Shown piece by piece: positions 1-6,275 of a stretch of 6,275 bases of DNA (its first letter is position 1; each line of letters starts with the position of its first letter). The stretch comes from an uncultured Prevotella sp. GTDB taxonomy: Bacteria > Bacteroidota > Bacteroidia > Bacteroidales > Bacteroidaceae. The notes below the pieces were generated by a model. The model did no database searches. It was not told where the DNA came from and saw nothing but the letters and a program-made list of their open reading frames with translations. Position numbers and translations under genes: made by a program. The stretch lies in contig CALZMK010000094.1 in the NCBI GenBank assembly GCA_945788545.1, positions 1 to 6,275 of the forward strand, read 5' to 3'.

Positions 1-155
1 GTATGAAGGCAGAGGAGTGTGCGCGCTGCAACTGCCATCACAGCAACTATTGCATTGCCCGCATGTACACCCTCGACATGGCATGTCACCAGCATCTGAA
101 TGAAGAACTCCCAAAATGTATAAAAGATGAAATAAAAAGAATAGAATCACAGTAA
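1..155 (+). CDS. C-terminal fragment of a Cys/His-rich protein, possibly the end of a radical SAM (SPASM-type) maturase
   Basis: An open frame enters from the left edge and stops at TAA 153-155. The visible residues from the ATG at position 3 number 50, but that ATG need not be the start; the frame is open to the edge, so the gene probably extends upstream. The fragment is rich in Cys and His: counting from that Met, Cys at 6, 9, 11, 17, 28 and 39 and His at 12, 13, 29 and 31, followed by a charged Lys/Glu tail (KDEIKRIESQ). A CxxCxC block, then further spaced Cys near the C-terminus, suggests metal or Fe-S binding. It recalls the Cys-rich C-terminal auxiliary-cluster region of radical SAM peptide maturases, but the spacing does not match the usual SPASM pattern (Cx2Cx5Cx3C) exactly, so this is a guess. 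A zinc-binding tail is an equal alternative. The kinase gene starts 12 bp downstream, so the two are probably co-transcribed. Confidence 0.55.
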   Translation, partial: MKAEECARCNCHHSNYCIARMYTLDMACHQHLNEELPKCIKDEIKRIESQ

Positions 156-167
156 TAAAATATCAAC

Positions 168-2450
168 ATGAAACTAATGAAACGTAACTTATTTCTATTA
201 TTAATTGCATTTTATGCATTATCATTGCTTACTGCCTGCTCAGATAGGAGGGCGACAGGAGCAAGTAAGGGTATTGATAGCACCCTTACAGGTGAATATG
301 TGTCAAAGATAAGCTTGCAGGAGCCAGAACGCGCCCTTGCACTCATCGACACGATGGAGATGAAAAAGACTGTGTCTCCTTATATTATCAACTATTTGCG
401 TTTTGCCGTTTATTACAACGGATTCTCTGATTACAAGATGGCATACTACTATGGCCAACAAGCCTTGAAAGACTCCATCGCGCTACAGAAAAACGTAAAA
501 CACCATTATAGACTATTGAGCACTCTTGCAGGCATCGCCAATTCCACCCACCAATATGCCCAGAGTATAAAATATGCAAAAGCAGCTATTGAGGTAGCAC
601 GCAAAAACAACAAGAAAGAGTTTGAAGTAGCGGCAACCGAACCGTTGGCATTAAGCCTAATAAGTCTCGGCGACATAAATGGCGGTTTTAAACTCTTTGA
701 AGAGGGGAAAGGTGTTATTATGTCAGCACTTGACAATGAACCCAACTTCCAAATTGCCAATAGTGCCTATTCCTTTGTCGGCAACTATATGTCAAGTCTT
801 CTAAGAGCCAATAGATTTGAAGAGGCGGCAAAACTGATACCAGACTTGCAACACATCAACCAAATATTGGGAGAAATGAATGTCGATATGGATGGTGCGG
901 TTGAATACCGTCAGATCAATACCTATGGACTGATGATAGAATATTACAGTAAAATAGGCAACAAGAAAGAGGCGGACAAATATCTTGCCAAGATTATGAA
1001 GTCAACACTTGCCAACTCAACATTCGTTGAGACTATTCTCTCTGAACATTACTACAATATCAAGGACTTGAAGAACCTTGCAGAGGTGACAAAGAGAATA
1101 AGACAAAATGCCATTGCCTCTAACGACACCATCTCGGAAACATTCATAGATTATGTTCTTGAATGCGAGAAATTCATATACAAGGAACAAGGCAAATATC
1201 GCGATGCTCTTGCCAAAGCCGAGACAATAAAAAAACTTCAGGACTCACTATCCATTCGACACAACGAAGAGGACGGAGTGAGACAGGCTAAGATATACGA
1301 GATACAGGAAAAGGAACGCGAGATTGCCAATAAGAACCAGCAACTCTCAAAGCAGAAAAATGCCATAAAGGTATTTGCCTTTATTCTGCTTGTAATAGCT
1401 CTCCTTTTTGCCGCCATGGTGATATACAACCGCAAACTCGACAAGCGCAACAAGACTATTGTCAATACGATTAACAATATCATCGAGAAGCAGGACGAAC
1501 TGACACGACTCCGTCTTGGCAATAAAGAGACAAATGGAACCGAGACACAAGATAATCCTGAGGAGCTGCGAATTATCATGGCAGCAGACCTGATGAGACA
1601 GAACACAGGCAAGAATCTCAGTGAGATTGCACACGAATGTGGATTCAGCAATACAGACTCTCTGTGCTCCAAGTTCAAGGCCAAGTTTGGCATTTCCCCA
1701 TTGGATTACATCAAATGGAGTATCAAGATTGGTGAATCCGAGGAACTCAAGAAGGAGGTAATGAAAAAGGGTACGGAATCCGAGCGCATAAAGGACAACT
1801 TCATCAAGAACATGTCGCATGAGATACGCACTCCACTTAACCAGATAAACGGTTTCATACAGATTCTCACCAACCCCAAGAGCGACCTCAGGGAGGAAGA
1901 AAGAAATCAGTTTAGCAACATTGTCTTCGAGCAGACTTTGTATATGACCAATATGCTCAACACATTCATCGAGATGTCGGAATATGAGAGTAACGAGCAG
2001 TCGCACAACATAGAACAGGTGTTTATTGATGAAATACTCGACGAGGTGAAGTCGAAATGCACCAAACCTCATGATGATGTACAGATGCTGTTCCGCAATA
2101 TCAGTGGAGTGGAAACCATCGTCACAGAGAGGAAAGGCATTGTGCGCATATTGCTCTGCCTCATCGACAATGCCGTCAAGTTCACCGAACAAGGCTGTAT
2201 CATGGTCGAATGTACAAAAGACGAGGACAACTGCACCATCTTCACAGTGACTGACACCGGACGTGGCATTCCCTCGGGCGAGGGTGAGCATATCTTCGAA
2301 CGCTTCTTCAAGATCAACGAGTTCACTCCAGGCCCCGGTTTGGGCTTGTCGCTCTCGCGCCTTATTGCAAAGCGAATAGATGCCGAGGTATATCTCGACA
2401 GGAAATACAAGAACAACGGTTCAAGGTTCACTATAAAAATTAAGAGTTAA
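168..2450 (+). CDS. Membrane sensor histidine kinase: TPR sensor, TM helix, half AraC HTH, HisKA, HATPase (kinase 1)
   Basis: Predicted 760-residue membrane-bound sensor kinase that should autophosphorylate on His and pass the phosphate to an unlinked response regulator. Residues 1-24 are a lipoprotein-type signal ending in LLTAC (lipid Cys 24). Residues about 50-360 are repeated helix pairs of TPR type (for example 115-148, 202-230, 252-280, 324-360), expected in the periplasm. A coiled coil (about 365-400) leads into a single TM helix (about 401-420) and a basic linker (NRKLDKRNKT). Residues 464-517 match the second helix-turn-helix of AraC proteins (SEIAHECGFSN, then FKAKFGISPLDYIKW). HisKA follows with H-box MSHEIRTP and phosphoacceptor H551; the ATPase has N-box N668 (IDNAVKFT), G1 DTGRG 696-700, F-box FERFF 710-714 and G2 GPGLGLS 722-728. 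All catalytic boxes look intact. No receiver domain is fused. The start at 168 keeps the basic N-terminus; ATG 177 is an alternative giving three residues fewer. Paralogous to the next gene. Confidence 0.93.
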   Translation: MKLMKRNLFLLLIAFYALSLLTACSDRRATGASKGIDSTLTGEYVSKISLQEPERALALIDTMEMKKTVSPYIINYLRFAVYYNGFSDYKMAYYYGQQALKDSIALQKNVKHHYRLLSTLAGIANSTHQYAQSIKYAKAAIEVARKNNKKEFEVAATEPLALSLISLGDINGGFKLFEEGKGVIMSALDNEPNFQIANSAYSFVGNYMSSLLRANRFEEAAKLIPDLQHINQILGEMNVDMDGAVEYRQINTYGLMIEYYSKIGNKKEADKYLAKIMKSTLANSTFVETILSEHYYNIKDLKNLAEVTKRIRQNAIASNDTISETFIDYVLECEKFIYKEQGKYRDALAKAETIKKLQDSLSIRHNEEDGVRQAKIYEIQEKEREIANKNQQLSKQKNAIKVFAFILLVIALLFAAMVIYNRKLDKRNKTIVNTINNIIEKQDELTRLRLGNKETNGTETQDNPEELRIIMAADLMRQNTGKNLSEIAHECGFSNTDSLCSKFKAKFGISPLDYIKWSIKIGESEELKKEVMKKGTESERIKDNFIKNMSHEIRTPLNQINGFIQILTNPKSDLREEERNQFSNIVFEQTLYMTNMLNTFIEMSEYESNEQSHNIEQVFIDEILDEVKSKCTKPHDDVQMLFRNISGVETIVTERKGIVRILLCLIDNAVKFTEQGCIMVECTKDEDNCTIFTVTDTGRGIPSGEGEHIFERFFKINEFTPGPGLGLSLSRLIAKRIDAEVYLDRKYKNNGSRFTIKIKS

Positions 2451-2452
2451 GA

Positions 2453-2483
2453 AACGAAGTCAGCCGAGAATTAACGAAAGTCA
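2453..2483 (+). repeat. Imperfect 10/11-bp direct repeat between the two kinase genes
   Basis: The 49-bp gap between the kinase genes holds AACGAAGTCA at 2453-2462 and AACGAAAGTCA at 2473-2483. The copies differ by one inserted A and start 20 bp apart, about two helical turns. Direct repeats with roughly this spacing are common for dimeric AraC-type or response-regulator binding, so an operator is conceivable, but the repeat is short, occurs in A-rich DNA, and could be chance. Confidence 0.3.
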
Positions 2484-2499
2484 ATTAAAAATTAAAAAT
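2484..2499 (+). promoter_or_regulatory. A/T-only translation leader of kinase 2
   Basis: The 16 bases before the ATG at 2500 contain no G or C and include a tandem ATTAAAA ATTAAAA (2484-2497). There is no Shine-Dalgarno sequence. Unstructured A-rich leaders of this kind are typical of Bacteroidota, where initiation does not depend on anti-SD pairing, and this supports the start at 2500. I see no -33 TTTG / -7 TAnnTTTG promoter in the gap. Confidence 0.45.
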
Positions 2500-4755
2500 A
2501 TGATAACAAGACTAAAGCATTTGTTTGTTGCGGCATTATTGGCTGCACCATTTCTTTTTGGCGCCTGCTCTGGCAATAAGACTGCCGGTGCGAGTGACAG
2601 TAGTGACACTATCAATTATAGGGACTACATCAGAAAACTGAGCTTTGAAGATCCTGACAAGGCTTTTGCTGTTATAGATTCTCTGGAAAAGGTAAAAAAG
2701 CATCCACCATATATTAGTAATTACTATCGGTGTATGGTGTACAATAACACTGGGAATAATGAGCGCTCAATAATTCATTATGGCAATTTGGCAATGTCCG
2801 ATCCACGGTTGAAGAAGGAACATAGTGATTTTTATATGCATACGCTATATGTTGTAGCTTTCTCATATTACAATGAAAACCATATAGGCACTAGCCTGAA
2901 GAAGGTTAGGGAATTGTTGGATATGGCTATTAAGAACAATGATGAAGAAATGCGAATAAATAGCCTCGAACTCATAGGACATAATCTGATGGAATTAAAA
3001 GAGTATGATAATGCCATCAAAAACAATAAGGAAGCTGCGGACAGAGCCATAAAAATGTTCTATGAAAACCCAACATTCCGTCCCTTTGATAAATCAACCG
3101 TTGCTTGTAACTCTCTAATAATTAATCTGGCAGCTCTTAAAAGGTATGCGGAGACTGAGAAATACATACAAGAGTTAGTAGCAATACTTGAAAAGGGAAA
3201 AAACATTAAGTTTCCCTCGGAAAAGTATTATGATATAAGACTATGGAGTAGTTATAAGACGATTATGGAAATATATCATAGTATGAAAAAGAAAAAGGAA
3301 TATGAGAAATATAGAATCTTGTCAGAAGCTACGCAAACAGCGAAGCTTCCTGAAAATAGAGCGTTTTATTTTGCTTATAACTTAGATCAAAAAAATTACA
3401 AACAGGCTTGGAATGACATTGTAAATCTAAGACAATACTTTGTAGAAAAAAGAGATACCGTGTGTAATGATTTCTTGAGTTATGTGCTCAAGAACGAACT
3501 TATATATCATTACGAACTTGGTGACTATAAGATGGCACTAAATTCGGCTTGGGATATCATAGAATGTAAGGACAGTATTAATAGGCGTAAGGAAATAGAA
3601 GATGCCGCCCAACTTGCAAAAATATACGAGACCCAAGAGAAGGAAAAGCAATTAGCTGAACAGAAGGCGGAACTGACCAAGCAAAGGAACATTATTATAA
3701 GCGTGGCTACGTTGTTGGTGATAGGTGCGGTGTTCATCGTTGTTCTGATGCGACTCAACCGAAAGGTGAAACGCCGCAACAAGACCATCGTGGCTACAAT
3801 TAACAATATGATGCAGAAGGAAGACGAACTGACACTCCTGCAACTCACCGATGACAGTAACAAGGCTGAGAATATCAACCCAGAGGAGTTAAGACTAAAG
3901 CAGAGCCTTGATATGCTCAAGGAGGACAAGTCTATCGAAGATATTGTCAAGGAGGGCGCATATAAAAACGCCGACGATTTCAACAAGAAGTTCTATGATT
4001 ATTTCGGTATCCACGCTGAGGAATACCGCAAATGGTCGAAGAACATGAACAAGCAGGAACAGACCGGCATAGAAGAGGCTAAGCACATGAAGGAATCGTT
4101 TATCAGAAACATGTCGCACGAGATTCGCACTCCACTCAACCAAATTTACGGATTCGTGCAACTGCTCACCACTCCTGGCATCCAACTCAGCGACGAGGAG
4201 AAACAGAAGTTTACAGGTATCATCGACGAACAGACTACCCACATGACACAGATGCTTAACACGTTCCTGGAAATGTCGCAATATGAAAGCAGCAGTGAAC
4301 GACTGCCTATGGAAACCGTTGACATCGACGAACTGCTGAGTCAGTCATGCGACTCCTTCCCGTCTGTGAAGGAAGGGGTTGTACTGACCCACAAGAACAA
4401 CAGTGGGCTGAAGACTGTGGAATGTAACAGTAAGGGCATACTCCGCATACTGCATTGCATCATCGACAATGCCATTAAGTTCACCGACGAGGGACAAGTG
4501 TGTGTGGAATGTTCGAAGAATGAAGACGGCGACATTGTTTTCTCTGTCACCGACACCGGTAAGGGAGTGCCCGAAGGCGACGACGAGCGCATCTTCGAGC
4601 AATTCTATAAGGTGGACGAATTCATTCCAGGCACCGGTTTAGGACTATCGTTGGCACGTCAGATTGCAAATCGTATGGGCGCAAGCATTGTTCTCGACCG
4701 TAGCTATGAGGCCAAAGGCTCAAGATTCGTAATATCGTATGAAAAAATAAAATAG
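2500..4755 (+). CDS. Membrane sensor histidine kinase with degenerate half AraC HTH (kinase 2, tandem paralogue of kinase 1)
   Basis: Predicted 751-residue sensor kinase, collinear with the preceding gene over its whole length. Residues 1-23 are a lipoprotein-type signal (FLFGAC, Cys 23, with Phe at lipobox -3, less canonical). TPR-like helix pairs span about 50-360 (81-101, 116-147, 149-184, 201-230, 324-359), then a coiled coil (about 365-397), a TM helix (about 398-417) and a basic linker (NRKVKRRNKT). Residues 462-513 align with the AraC-type segment of kinase 1, but the hallmark GF is AY (487-488) and the SP after the second helix is HA (505-506), so DNA binding is doubtful. The kinase core is intact: MSHEIRTP with H540, N-box N658, G1 DTGKG 685-689, F-box FEQFY 699-703, G2 GTGLGLS 711-717. 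There is no receiver domain. Both proteins share a sensor-start signature (EDPDKAFAVID, then PYISNY). The sensor-coding half is clearly more A/T-rich than the kinase half. The stop is 1 bp before the dehydrogenase start, indicating co-transcription and probable translational coupling. Confidence 0.93.
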   Translation: MITRLKHLFVAALLAAPFLFGACSGNKTAGASDSSDTINYRDYIRKLSFEDPDKAFAVIDSLEKVKKHPPYISNYYRCMVYNNTGNNERSIIHYGNLAMSDPRLKKEHSDFYMHTLYVVAFSYYNENHIGTSLKKVRELLDMAIKNNDEEMRINSLELIGHNLMELKEYDNAIKNNKEAADRAIKMFYENPTFRPFDKSTVACNSLIINLAALKRYAETEKYIQELVAILEKGKNIKFPSEKYYDIRLWSSYKTIMEIYHSMKKKKEYEKYRILSEATQTAKLPENRAFYFAYNLDQKNYKQAWNDIVNLRQYFVEKRDTVCNDFLSYVLKNELIYHYELGDYKMALNSAWDIIECKDSINRRKEIEDAAQLAKIYETQEKEKQLAEQKAELTKQRNIIISVATLLVIGAVFIVVLMRLNRKVKRRNKTIVATINNMMQKEDELTLLQLTDDSNKAENINPEELRLKQSLDMLKEDKSIEDIVKEGAYKNADDFNKKFYDYFGIHAEEYRKWSKNMNKQEQTGIEEAKHMKESFIRNMSHEIRTPLNQIYGFVQLLTTPGIQLSDEEKQKFTGIIDEQTTHMTQMLNTFLEMSQYESSSERLPMETVDIDELLSQSCDSFPSVKEGVVLTHKNNSGLKTVECNSKGILRILHCIIDNAIKFTDEGQVCVECSKNEDGDIVFSVTDTGKGVPEGDDERIFEQFYKVDEFIPGTGLGLSLARQIANRMGASIVLDRSYEAKGSRFVISYEKIK

Positions 4756-4756
4756 A

Positions 4757-5602
4757 ATGAAGAAATTAGCAATAATAACAGGCGCTGACGGATGTATGGG
4801 CTCTGAGATAGCACGAGCTGTAGCTATTGAGGGGTATCATGTCATCATGGCTAGCAAAAATTTGGAGAGGGCAGAGGAGAAGCGAAAGTGGATAATATCT
4901 GAATCCGGCAATGAAGATGTGGAGATTATCCCTATCGACTTGTCTTCACTTAAGACTGTGAAAGCTTTTGCTGACGAGATAAAGTGTAGGGGAGAGAAGG
5001 TGGCATTACTCATGAACAACTCCGGCATACTCGAACAGGAAGGACGCACCATCACCGAGGACGGTATGGAGCGCACTGTGCAGGTGAACTATGTGGGACA
5101 TTACTTGCTCACCCGTCTCCTTGTTCCACTCATGGAGCGTGGAAGCCGTATCGTCTCGATGTCTTCACTCACATATATGTGGGGAAGAATATATTTCCCG
5201 TCGTTCTTTGACACAGGATGCCGAGGATTCTTCTGGCGCATCTTCCCATATAGCAACTCCAAACTTGCCATCACCTTGTTCACTCTCAAATTAGCAAGGA
5301 AACTGAAAGACAAGGGTATCACCGTCAACTGTGCCGACCCTGGTATAGTTGCCACAGATATCATATACTTCAAGATGTGGTTCGACCCTATCACCAAGAC
5401 TGTCTTCGCCCCCATCATCCGCACTCCACGCCAAGGTGCAGCCACTGCCATCCACCTGCTCCTGTCGCCCGAAGTGGAAGGACAGACGGGCACATTCAAC
5501 CTCTCGTGCCACATCAAGAAACTGAAGAGAAAATACACCCAACATCCACTCATCGACATCCTATGGCAAAAGACCGAGGAAAGAGTCAAGCAGTGGTTAT
5601 AA
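4757..5602 (+). CDS. Short-chain dehydrogenase/reductase, retinol dehydrogenase-like
   Basis: Predicted 281-residue NAD(P)-dependent oxidoreductase with a Rossmann fold, acting on an unknown alcohol or carbonyl substrate. The cofactor loop is TGADGCMG (8-15), where the usual second Gly of TGxxxGxG is Cys 13. Other family signatures are NNSG (87-90), structural N111 in VNYVGHYLLTRLL, catalytic S137 in IVSMSS, Y165 and K169 in YSNSK, and DPG (194-196) with T200 before the substrate region. The long Ser-to-Tyr insertion (28 residues), the segment after the PG motif and RTPRQGAAT (222-230) resemble eukaryotic-type retinol dehydrogenases (RDH11-14) and their bacterial relatives rather than FabG-like enzymes. 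An aromatic patch (FFWRIF, 158-163) lies in that insertion; no clear TM helix or signal peptide is seen, so it is probably cytoplasmic or peripherally membrane-associated. The length is normal for the family. The start follows the kinase 2 stop by 1 bp, suggesting co-expression. Real substrate is unknown; retinol itself should not be assumed. Confidence 0.9.
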   Translation: MKKLAIITGADGCMGSEIARAVAIEGYHVIMASKNLERAEEKRKWIISESGNEDVEIIPIDLSSLKTVKAFADEIKCRGEKVALLMNNSGILEQEGRTITEDGMERTVQVNYVGHYLLTRLLVPLMERGSRIVSMSSLTYMWGRIYFPSFFDTGCRGFFWRIFPYSNSKLAITLFTLKLARKLKDKGITVNCADPGIVATDIIYFKMWFDPITKTVFAPIIRTPRQGAATAIHLLLSPEVEGQTGTFNLSCHIKKLKRKYTQHPLIDILWQKTEERVKQWL

Positions 5603-5637
5603 TGAAATAATTATTAACTCTAACAACAATTTTTATC

Positions 5638-6275
5638 ATGAAAGAAAACAGAATATTGGCAGTGATTGCCTTATGCCTGATGACAACATTGGCAGTGAAT
5701 GCCGAAAACCTTTTCTCCTCTCTCTTGGGCAAGAGTCAGGAGGAAGTTAACCAAAGGTTGGATATGCTATGGCAGCATTTCTTCACCCCGGGTGATGTAT
5801 CCGTCTTCGATGCCGACGGACAGAAAACCGTGTATTACGAAACTGCCGACAACATGGCTTTTATCTATGACACAGGCAGCAACGACGTGCGCTCCGAGGG
5901 TATGTCGTATGGTATGATGATTAGTGTTCAGACCAATCATCGTGCTGAATTTGACAAACTATGGCGATGGGCAAAGCGCTATATGGCTTATCCGAAGAAC
6001 ACGCCTTGGGACGGATATTTCTGTTGGCAATGCTCAAGAGACGGCAAGCAGATAGGCAATAGCAATGCATCCGACGGCGAACTATATTTCGCCACAGCCC
6101 TCTTCCTTGCAGCCGAGAGATGGAACGAACCGCAATATGCCGAGGAGGCTAACGAGATACTTGAGAAATGTATGTCGAAAACAGGCGAGGGTGGGGTATA
6201 TAACCTCTACAATCGTGACAACTATCTGATAACATTTGTTCCCGACAAGGTGGGCAAGGAGTTCTCCGACCCCTC
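5638..6275 (+). CDS. Secreted glycoside hydrolase family 8 enzyme, N-terminal part (probable exo-oligoxylanase or xylanase)
   Basis: The first 212 codons of a gene cut by the right edge. Residues 1-22 form a Sec signal peptide (hydrophobic core 6-19, likely cleavage after VNA); Cys 13 is not in a proper lipobox, so export to the periplasm or beyond is expected. The mature part matches GH8: SEGMSYG (86-92) carries the expected general acid E87, and SDGELYFATALF (145-156) carries D146, the second conserved acidic residue about 58 positions later, as in GH8 cellulases and xylanases. WDGYFCWQC (124-132) is also consistent with the (alpha/alpha)6-barrel. The likely catalytic base Asp lies beyond the window. 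The closest resemblance is to reducing-end xylose-releasing exo-oligoxylanases (Rex, EC 3.2.1.156), which would trim xylo-oligosaccharides during hemicellulose use; an endo-xylanase is the alternative and needs the missing C-terminal half. The gene lies 35 bp after the dehydrogenase with no obvious terminator or promoter between, so it may belong to the same transcript. Confidence 0.85.
   Translation, partial: MKENRILAVIALCLMTTLAVNAENLFSSLLGKSQEEVNQRLDMLWQHFFTPGDVSVFDADGQKTVYYETADNMAFIYDTGSNDVRSEGMSYGMMISVQTNHRAEFDKLWRWAKRYMAYPKNTPWDGYFCWQCSRDGKQIGNSNASDGELYFATALFLAAERWNEPQYAEEANEILEKCMSKTGEGGVYNLYNRDNYLITFVPDKVGKEFSDP

Noticed and set aside
1347..2291. A 314-codon open frame on the - strand opposite kinase 1
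   Set aside because: It lies wholly antisense to intact kinase motifs (H-box, N-box, G1), its translation shows no recognisable domain, and similar antisense frames appear opposite the same region of kinase 2 (3895-4281), as expected from codon bias.
5101..5589. A 162-codon open frame on the - strand opposite the dehydrogenase
   Set aside because: The + strand encodes the YxxxK and DPG motifs of the SDR over the same bases; the antisense translation has no domain signature.
5606..5615. AATAATTATT palindrome in the SDR-GH8 gap as a possible terminator or operator
   Set aside because: It is a purely A/T 10-bp palindrome with no loop and no G/C pairs, too weak for a terminator and expected by chance in A/T-rich DNA.
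5699..5917. A 72-codon + strand open frame inside the GH8 gene
   Set aside because: It is in another frame over the GH8 signature SEGMSYG and has no recognisable features; the GH8 frame runs open to the window edge.
1..6275. tRNA/rRNA genes, CRISPR arrays, insertion sequences
   Set aside because: Nearly all of the window is protein coding; I saw no regularly spaced repeats, terminal inverted repeats, transposase motifs or RNA gene signatures, and no non-coding gap exceeds 49 bp.

Overview
The window looks like a Bacteroidota genome, most likely a Prevotella/Segatella-type gut or rumen bacterium. This rests on protein architecture (TPR sensor proteins with lipoprotein-type signals, a secreted GH8 enzyme), A/T-rich leaders without Shine-Dalgarno sequences, and overall protein style; it is not a species-level identification. 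All genes seen lie on the + strand and are tightly packed, with gaps of 12, 49, 1 and 35 bp. No Bacteroidota-type promoter (TTTG with TAnnTTTG) or strong terminator hairpin was recognised in the gaps, so a single long transcript is plausible but unproven.

Layout: (1) positions 1-155, the C-terminal end of a Cys/His-rich protein cut by the window edge; (2) 168-2450 and 2500-4755, two tandem paralogous membrane sensor histidine kinases with the same unusual order: lipoprotein-type signal, periplasmic TPR-like helical sensor, coiled coil, one transmembrane helix, cytoplasmic linker, a half-length AraC-type helix-turn-helix, HisKA, HATPase; (3) 4757-5602, a short-chain dehydrogenase resembling retinol dehydrogenases, starting 1 bp after the second kinase stop; (4) 5638 to the window end, the N-terminal part of a secreted glycoside hydrolase family 8 enzyme, probably a xylan/xylo-oligosaccharide-cleaving enzyme.

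The most interesting part is the kinase pair. The AraC-like segment sits between the membrane and the phosphoacceptor domain, not at the C-terminus as in Bacteroides hybrid two-component systems, and only the second of the two AraC helix-turn-helix units is recognisable. It is well preserved in the first kinase and degenerate in the second. Neither kinase carries a receiver domain and no response regulator is in the window. One reading is that they descend from TPR-TM-AraC membrane regulators that gained a kinase module; the pair may work as a heterodimer or as diverged sensors of related signals. How the dehydrogenase and the GH8 enzyme relate to the signalling genes cannot be settled from sequence alone; spacing favours co-transcription of kinase 2 with the dehydrogenase.
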